Source of the DNA: Chloroflexota bacterium | GTDB lineage: Bacteria; Chloroflexota; Anaerolineae; Thermoflexales; Thermoflexaceae | NCBI GenBank assembly: GCA_030550075.1 | Contig: JAUQQB010000141.1 | Coordinates: forward strand, 1-7,183 | DNA: 7,183 nucleotides | Reading direction: 5' to 3' | Shown: positions 6,401 to 7,183 of the stretch, piece by piece | Layout of the letters: the number at the start of each line of letters is the position of its first letter | Numbering within the stretch: position 1 is the first letter of the stretch | Position numbers and translations under genes: made by a program | Notes under the pieces: model-generated | What the model saw: only the letters and a program-made list of their open reading frames with translations | The model's database searches: none | What the model was told of the DNA's origin: nothing

Positions 6401-6671
6401 CCGGATCTCCGAGAAGGGAGTGCGGTTGCCGAAGCTGGGCGATATCGTGGTGGACCGCCGGGGGCGGGTGATCGGCCATGTCACGAGCTGCGCGCTGGAC
6501 ACGGAGGGATTCCTCACCGGCATGGCCTGGATCGAGCGGTCCTATCAGGCGGAGGGAACCCCCATTGGGATCGTAGTGGGAAGCGCCGCTGCGCCGGAGC
6601 ACCCGAAGGTTGGCGATCGGGTTACGGTGCCGATCCCGGCGGAGGTGGTGAGCCGCTTCATGAGCCGCTGA
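3498..6671 (+). CDS. glyA-gcvT: Fused serine hydroxymethyltransferase - glycine cleavage T-protein (GlyA-GcvT)
   Basis: This single 1057-residue reading frame has three parts. Residues 1-432 are a PLP-dependent SHMT (serine + THF to glycine + 5,10-methylene-THF): LIPSES (33-38), NIYAEGYP (55-62), the PLP lysine K265 in TTHKT, D236/H239 in ADIAHTAGM, and the substrate-carboxylate arginine R402 in SGIRLGTP. A stretch of about 28 residues (63-90) is inserted after YAEGYP. Residues 433-655 form a linker region whose 496-538 aligns without gaps to the GcvT N-terminus but lacks its catalytic aspartates. Residues 656-1057 are GcvT: GAKMIPFAGWEMP, GLFDVSHMG, catalytic-region D751/D752 in LDDL, SRTGYTG, and GLGARDSTRTEAGLPLYGHEL. 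It carries about 20 extra residues near 790-816. T-protein normally takes the aminomethyl group from lipoyl H-protein and makes methylene-THF and ammonia. ATG 3498 follows AAGGAG. There is no start codon at the GcvT boundary (first Met is 673), so this is a true fusion. Both catalytic halves look intact. Confidence 0.93.
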   Translation: MSDFLFRGSLAEVDPDVAALIRYEHERQVRKLILIPSESYAPAAVREALGSVFQNIYAEGYPHERTRTQTEAELLDYEDQLGFYRRYSDQRYYKGVEYADIVEALARRRCAEAFATPEIPPERIFVNVQPLSGAPANNAVYEALLQPGDTVMGMSLIHGGHLTHGSPVNRSGKHYRIVWYTVDPQTERLDYDQIRDLARQHRPKMIIAGYTSYPWAPDWQRFREIADEVGAYLLADIAHTAGMVIAGAYPNPLGYAHVVTFTTHKTIMGPRGACILTTDPDLAKKIDRAVFPGEQGGPHVNVFAALAVAFKLARTEAFRELQHQIVRNAQAMARRLAERGLRIPYDGTNTHLLLVDCKSVRGPDGTPLMGDPAARVLDLAGIVVNRNTIPGDTGAGAASGIRLGTPWITQRGFREPEVEALADIIADVLWACKPHRYYVGRDLVYRTKVEFDVLEEAKLRVAELAARAGIDVELPKSGYPHYWFITDRLSAADGKAVLEIRGDRAAEFLEAALTQRAVGLKVGEGAPTFVLEADGRIMSPAYVIRDGLDAFRLVIPEERAGRVAAWLRDLSDGYVRFDEDIWAKLPGPLRVREIPAEDPRAASARAQARFPSHLAETTGVAPHKPFFIGYRAVDEAHRDRLQPLPVFSYSEPEGGPLKRTSLYELHRELGAKMIPFAGWEMPVWYTSVSEEHRAVRTAAGLFDVSHMGVLEVSGPGARAFLERVTTNDVMALKVGESQYTYLLDPDGHVLDDLIIYALAPDRYMLVVNAANNDRDWAWLNAVARGEVQINRERPWAMLTDEVVLRDLRDRRWGDDCRVDIALQGPQALRILQSLADGRIKDQLAALQRGQVMRVEVRGFDLIISRTGYTGERIGYELFVHPERAPALFELLLDAGKPFGLKPCGLGARDSTRTEAGLPLYGHELAGPFDLTPGDAGFASFVKLYKPFFIGRKAYMAREARRTMEVVRFRISEKGVRLPKLGDIVVDRRGRVIGHVTSCALDTEGFLTGMAWIERSYQAEGTPIGIVVGSAAAPEHPKVGDRVTVPIPAEVVSRFMSR
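5365..5383 (+). repeat. 19-nt direct repeat, copy 1 (KPFFIG motif)
   Basis: The sequence is identical to 6328-6346 and encodes KPFFIG at residues 624-629, at the end of the middle region of the fusion protein. It looks like the tail motif of a second GcvT-like module. Confidence 0.75.
6328..6346 (+). repeat. 19-nt direct repeat, copy 2 (KPFFIG motif)
   Basis: This is the second copy of the 19-nt repeat. It encodes KPFFIG at residues 945-950, the FIGRKA position normally found in GcvT proteins. Confidence 0.75.
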
Positions 6672-6676
6672 AGGAG
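6671..6676 (+). promoter_or_regulatory. Ribosome binding site of the DUF4058 gene, overlapping the fusion stop codon
   Basis: AAGGAG begins at the last base of the TGA stop of glyA-gcvT (6669-6671) and lies 8 nt before the ATG at 6685. The tight layout suggests co-transcription and possibly translational coupling; I see no terminator or promoter between the genes. Confidence 0.75.
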
Positions 6677-6684
6677 CAGGAACC

Positions 6685-7183
6685 ATGCCTTCTCCCTTCC
6701 CCGGGATGGATCCCTATCTGGAGCATCCGGCCCTGTGGCCGGGACTTCACAGCCGTCTGATTGTGGGTCTGGCGGATGCCCTGGGCCCGGTCCTTCGTCC
6801 ACGCTACTATGTGGAAGTGGAGGAACGGGTGTATTTCCTCGTCCCTGAGGGGGAGAGGCCGCTTCTGGGCCGGCCGGATGTCGTGATCGCCGCGGCGACG
6901 CCAGGCCTTCCTCCTCTCCCTGAAACACTCTCCATCCCCCGCGGCGTCCGTGTGGTGGAAGTTCCGATGTCAGAGGAGGTGCGGGAGCGCTATCTGGTGA
7001 TTCGCGAGGCGGGAACACATCAGGTGGTTACCTGGGTGGAGGTTCTCTCCCCGGCCAACAAGGCGCCCGGGGAGGGACGGCAGGTTTATCTGAGGAAACG
7101 AGAGGAAGTGCTGCGCGCTCGGGTTCATTTGGTGGAGATCGATCTGCTGCGGGCGGGGGAGCCGATGCCGGTGGTGGGGGATG
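6685..7183 (+). CDS. DUF4058 family protein (partial, runs off the right edge)
   Basis: The first 166 codons are present. The protein opens with PFPGMDPYLE (4-13), followed by the LWPGLHSRL segment. It continues with RPDVVI, VTWVEVLSPANK (133-144), a YLRKREEVL segment and VHLVEIDLLRAGEPMP, all hallmarks of DUF4058, a family of about 250 residues common in cyanobacteria, Chloroflexota and planctomycetes. Its biochemical role is not established to my knowledge. The RPD...E-V-L-S-P-x-N-K pattern is reminiscent of the PD-(D/E)XK-like fold of Uma2-type proteins, but that is inference and no activity should be assumed. There is no signal peptide or membrane segment. The gene starts 13 nt after glyA-gcvT and is likely in its transcript, yet DUF4058 genes are scattered widely, so a link to one-carbon metabolism is not implied. 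Confidence 0.9.
   Translation, partial: MPSPFPGMDPYLEHPALWPGLHSRLIVGLADALGPVLRPRYYVEVEERVYFLVPEGERPLLGRPDVVIAAATPGLPPLPETLSIPRGVRVVEVPMSEEVRERYLVIREAGTHQVVTWVEVLSPANKAPGEGRQVYLRKREEVLRARVHLVEIDLLRAGEPMPVVGD

Overview
The window is high-GC, gene-dense bacterial DNA. A caa3-type oxidase subunit IV, a fused serine hydroxymethyltransferase/T-protein and a DUF4058 protein sit together in it. The protein style suggests Chloroflexota, perhaps a thermophilic Anaerolineae or Thermoflexus-like lineage. That placement is inference from family resemblance only.

Layout. (1) 120-395, plus strand: a small cytochrome c oxidase subunit IV, probably the last gene of an oxidase operon that begins left of the window. 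(2) 596-2452, minus strand: a CstA-family transporter. It converges on the oxidase gene, and the two share a strong bidirectional hairpin terminator at 550-586. (3) 2693-3079, minus strand: a small thioredoxin-fold protein with a CxxC motif, its own sigma70-like promoter (3192-3219) and a terminator-like hairpin at its stop codon. (4) 3498-6671, plus strand: a 1057-residue fusion of GlyA (SHMT) and GcvT (glycine cleavage T-protein), joined by a middle region. Read by eye, that middle region contains a degenerate copy of the GcvT N-terminal domain. (5) 6685-7183, plus strand: the first 166 codons of a DUF4058 protein, 13 nt behind the fusion and probably co-transcribed with it.

The most interesting part is the fusion gene together with its 5' leader. 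The two enzymes both make 5,10-methylene-tetrahydrofolate, one from serine and one from the aminomethyl group released by glycine cleavage, so the fusion joins two entries to the one-carbon pool. The 418-nt intergenic region ahead of it holds an AT-rich promoter-like block, then a run of hairpins with partial, non-canonical likeness to the ZTP (pfl) riboswitch. It ends in a pyrimidine tract that can pair over the fusion gene's ribosome binding site (10 Watson-Crick pairs plus one G-U, with one bulge). This could be a translational RNA switch on a folate-pathway gene, but the ligand class is unproven.

The cstA leader also carries a possible 13-codon leader ORF, two extra Shine-Dalgarno-like stretches and a 29-nt pyrimidine tract. 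No tRNA, rRNA, CRISPR array, insertion sequence or phage gene was seen.
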